Part shown: in pieces, positions 62,978-64,000 of the stretch | Numbering within the stretch: position 1 is the first letter of the stretch | Layout of the letters: each line of letters starts with the position of its first letter | Origin: Lachnospiraceae bacterium | Lineage (GTDB): Bacteria; Bacillota; Clostridia; Lachnospirales; Lachnospiraceae | Assembly: GCA_022781925.1 (NCBI GenBank) | Contig: JALESO010000082.1 | Span: 24,768-88,767, forward strand | Direction of reading: 5' to 3' | Length of the DNA: 64,000 nt | The notes under the pieces: model-generated | What the model saw: the letters and a program-made list of their open reading frames with translations, nothing else | Database searches by the model: none | What the model was told of the DNA's origin: nothing | Program-made: the position numbers and the translations under genes

Positions 62978-64000
62978 CTATTTCAACAACATCTCCACTT
63001 CCACATCGTTCCCCACAGAAGTTACCTTTGCATAGCTTCCGCAGATCAGCGGCATTGCCGGTGGAATATGTCCGATATCCAGATCCATGATGATCGGAAC
63101 CTTATATTTTCCAAGGATTCCTGTCACAGCCTCATACTGATCCAGCCCCAGGAATTCTTCTCCGTTGCAATATGGCCGCCCAATCAGAAATCCTTTGACA
63201 TGACCAAACCAACCTGCCTGTTCCATCTGCCACAGGGCACGGCGGATTCCCATGACATTCAGATCACAGGCTTCGATAAACCAGATGATTCCATCCTCTT
63301 TATAGCGCTCGGTAAACTCCTGTACTTTATCGTACTTTGTGCCGAGAAGCAGGGTCAGTACATCGAGGCAGCCGCCGATCAGACGACCTTCCATGGTGAT
63401 ATCCTTATCCGGCACTTTTTTGCGGATGCATGGCTCTGTCACATTGTAAGGTACCAACGGATTTTCCTCATCCTTTAATCCTTCTTTTTCATACAGATCA
63501 TAGCCCTTGATGGTCAGCTTCTGTCCGGTCAGTGCATCAAACGCATCCTGGATCGCCGGATGCCACGGCTCCATGCCAAACGCTGCTGCACACGGTCCGT
63601 AGACAGATGCCACATCACAGAGCGTCGTCAGCAGAAATGTCATGTTCGTATTGTCTGAATAGCCCAGATACCATTTTGGTTTTGCCTGACGGATTTTTTC
63701 AAAATCCACATAAGTAAGATCCTCACACATCAGTTCCCCACCGCCGCAGGAAATCAGCACATCACTGGTATCATTACAATAATACTCCATCAGTTCCTGT
63801 CCGCATTTCTCCGGGGTATTGCTGATGCCGATACCGCAGCCCTTATAGCAGTTCGGTCCCAGCTCCGTGCGATAACCCATTTTTTTAAATTTATCCAACG
63901 CATGTCCAAAAGCTGTCTTGTACGGCTCAATGTTGCATCCAAAAGATGGTGCCACAAATCCGATACAGCCGTTCTTTTTCAAAAATTCCGGATATCTCAT
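62978..64000 (-). CDS. S66-family LD-carboxypeptidase / MccF-like serine peptidase
   Basis: A 340-aa cytoplasmic serine peptidase. The catalytic triad is readable: S115 (GYSDNT), E243 (FIEACD) and H311 (DIGHIPP). The family includes LdcA, which trims the last D-Ala from tetrapeptides in wall recycling, and MccF, which cleaves microcin C-type peptide nucleotides. The clostridial members of this length are closer to MccF-like proteins. The first codon read is the ATG that ends exactly at the window edge (64000), so the true start could lie further out. Confidence 0.88.
   Translation of the reverse strand: MRYPEFLKKNGCIGFVAPSFGCNIEPYKTAFGHALDKFKKMGYRTELGPNCYKGCGIGISNTPEKCGQELMEYYCNDTSDVLISCGGGELMCEDLTYVDFEKIRQAKPKWYLGYSDNTNMTFLLTTLCDVASVYGPCAAAFGMEPWHPAIQDAFDALTGQKLTIKGYDLYEKEGLKDEENPLVPYNVTEPCIRKKVPDKDITMEGRLIGGCLDVLTLLLGTKYDKVQEFTERYKEDGIIWFIEACDLNVMGIRRALWQMEQAGWFGHVKGFLIGRPYCNGEEFLGLDQYEAVTGILGKYKVPIIMDLDIGHIPPAMPLICGSYAKVTSVGNDVEVEMLLK

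Overview
The window reads as part of the chromosome of an anaerobic, spore-forming, gut-type Firmicute, most likely a Lachnospiraceae close to Blautia (inference). The signs are SpoVT with a sigma-G-type promoter, a PerR/reverse-rubrerythrin pair, ferredoxin-rich redox enzymes, very large secreted arabinogalactan-degrading enzymes ending in YGWW repeats, and clostridial-type codon use. No rRNA or tRNA gene, CRISPR array, intact insertion sequence or prophage was seen.

Layout. (1) 1-7.8 kb: a partial iron-sulfur flavin oxidoreductase, a PucR-type regulator, an sn-glycerol-1-phosphate dehydrogenase, and a soluble molybdopterin oxidoreductase with its ferredoxin subunit. (2) 7.9-14.3 kb: a YhaN/YhaO-like (SbcC/SbcD-type) nuclease pair, spoVT, a MATE exporter and an rsmH-like gene. 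(3) 14.5-30 kb: a polysaccharide-use locus with an AraC regulator, a secreted GH43 enzyme of 1357 aa and a 3006-aa protein joining GH30, GH43_24-like and beta-helix domains, probably aimed at type II arabinogalactan. Each secreted gene is preceded by the same 31-bp dyad. (4) 30-35.3 kb: a cytidylate kinase-like gene, a lipoprotein, TetR, PutP and a HAD phosphatase. (5) 35.3-40.3 kb: the riboflavin operon ribD-ribE-ribBA-ribH under an FMN riboswitch, then SRP RNA and tadA. (6) 40.4-52.5 kb: the most unusual region, described below. (7) 53-55 kb: a MerR regulator divergent from a duplicated EthD-like protein, with a textbook 19-bp-spacer MerR promoter between them. (8) 55.8-60.2 kb: two more secreted YGWW-repeat proteins, one a Cthe_2159-like surface protein and one an NlpC/P60 peptidase. 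(9) 60.4-64 kb: an unknown conserved protein, perR, reverse rubrerythrin and an S66 LD-carboxypeptidase.

The region from 40.4 to 52.5 kb holds two complete nitrogenase-like triplets (NifH-like ATPase, NifD-like, NifK-like) flanking hypF, hypC, hypD, hypE and a TM1266-family small protein, all on the minus strand: H1-D1-K1-hypF-hypC-hypD-hypE-TM1266-H2-D2-K2. HypC, D, E and F together build the Fe(CN)2CO unit of [NiFe]-hydrogenases, but the window has no hydrogenase structural gene, no hypA or hypB, and none of nifB, nifE or nifN. The linkage suggests an undescribed reductase or metallocofactor pathway that pairs nitrogenase-like electron transfer with Hyp chemistry. A plus-strand type I toxin-like gene of 30 codons sits between hypC and hypF, and a leader of about 470 nt with a terminator-like hairpin precedes the first nifH-like gene.
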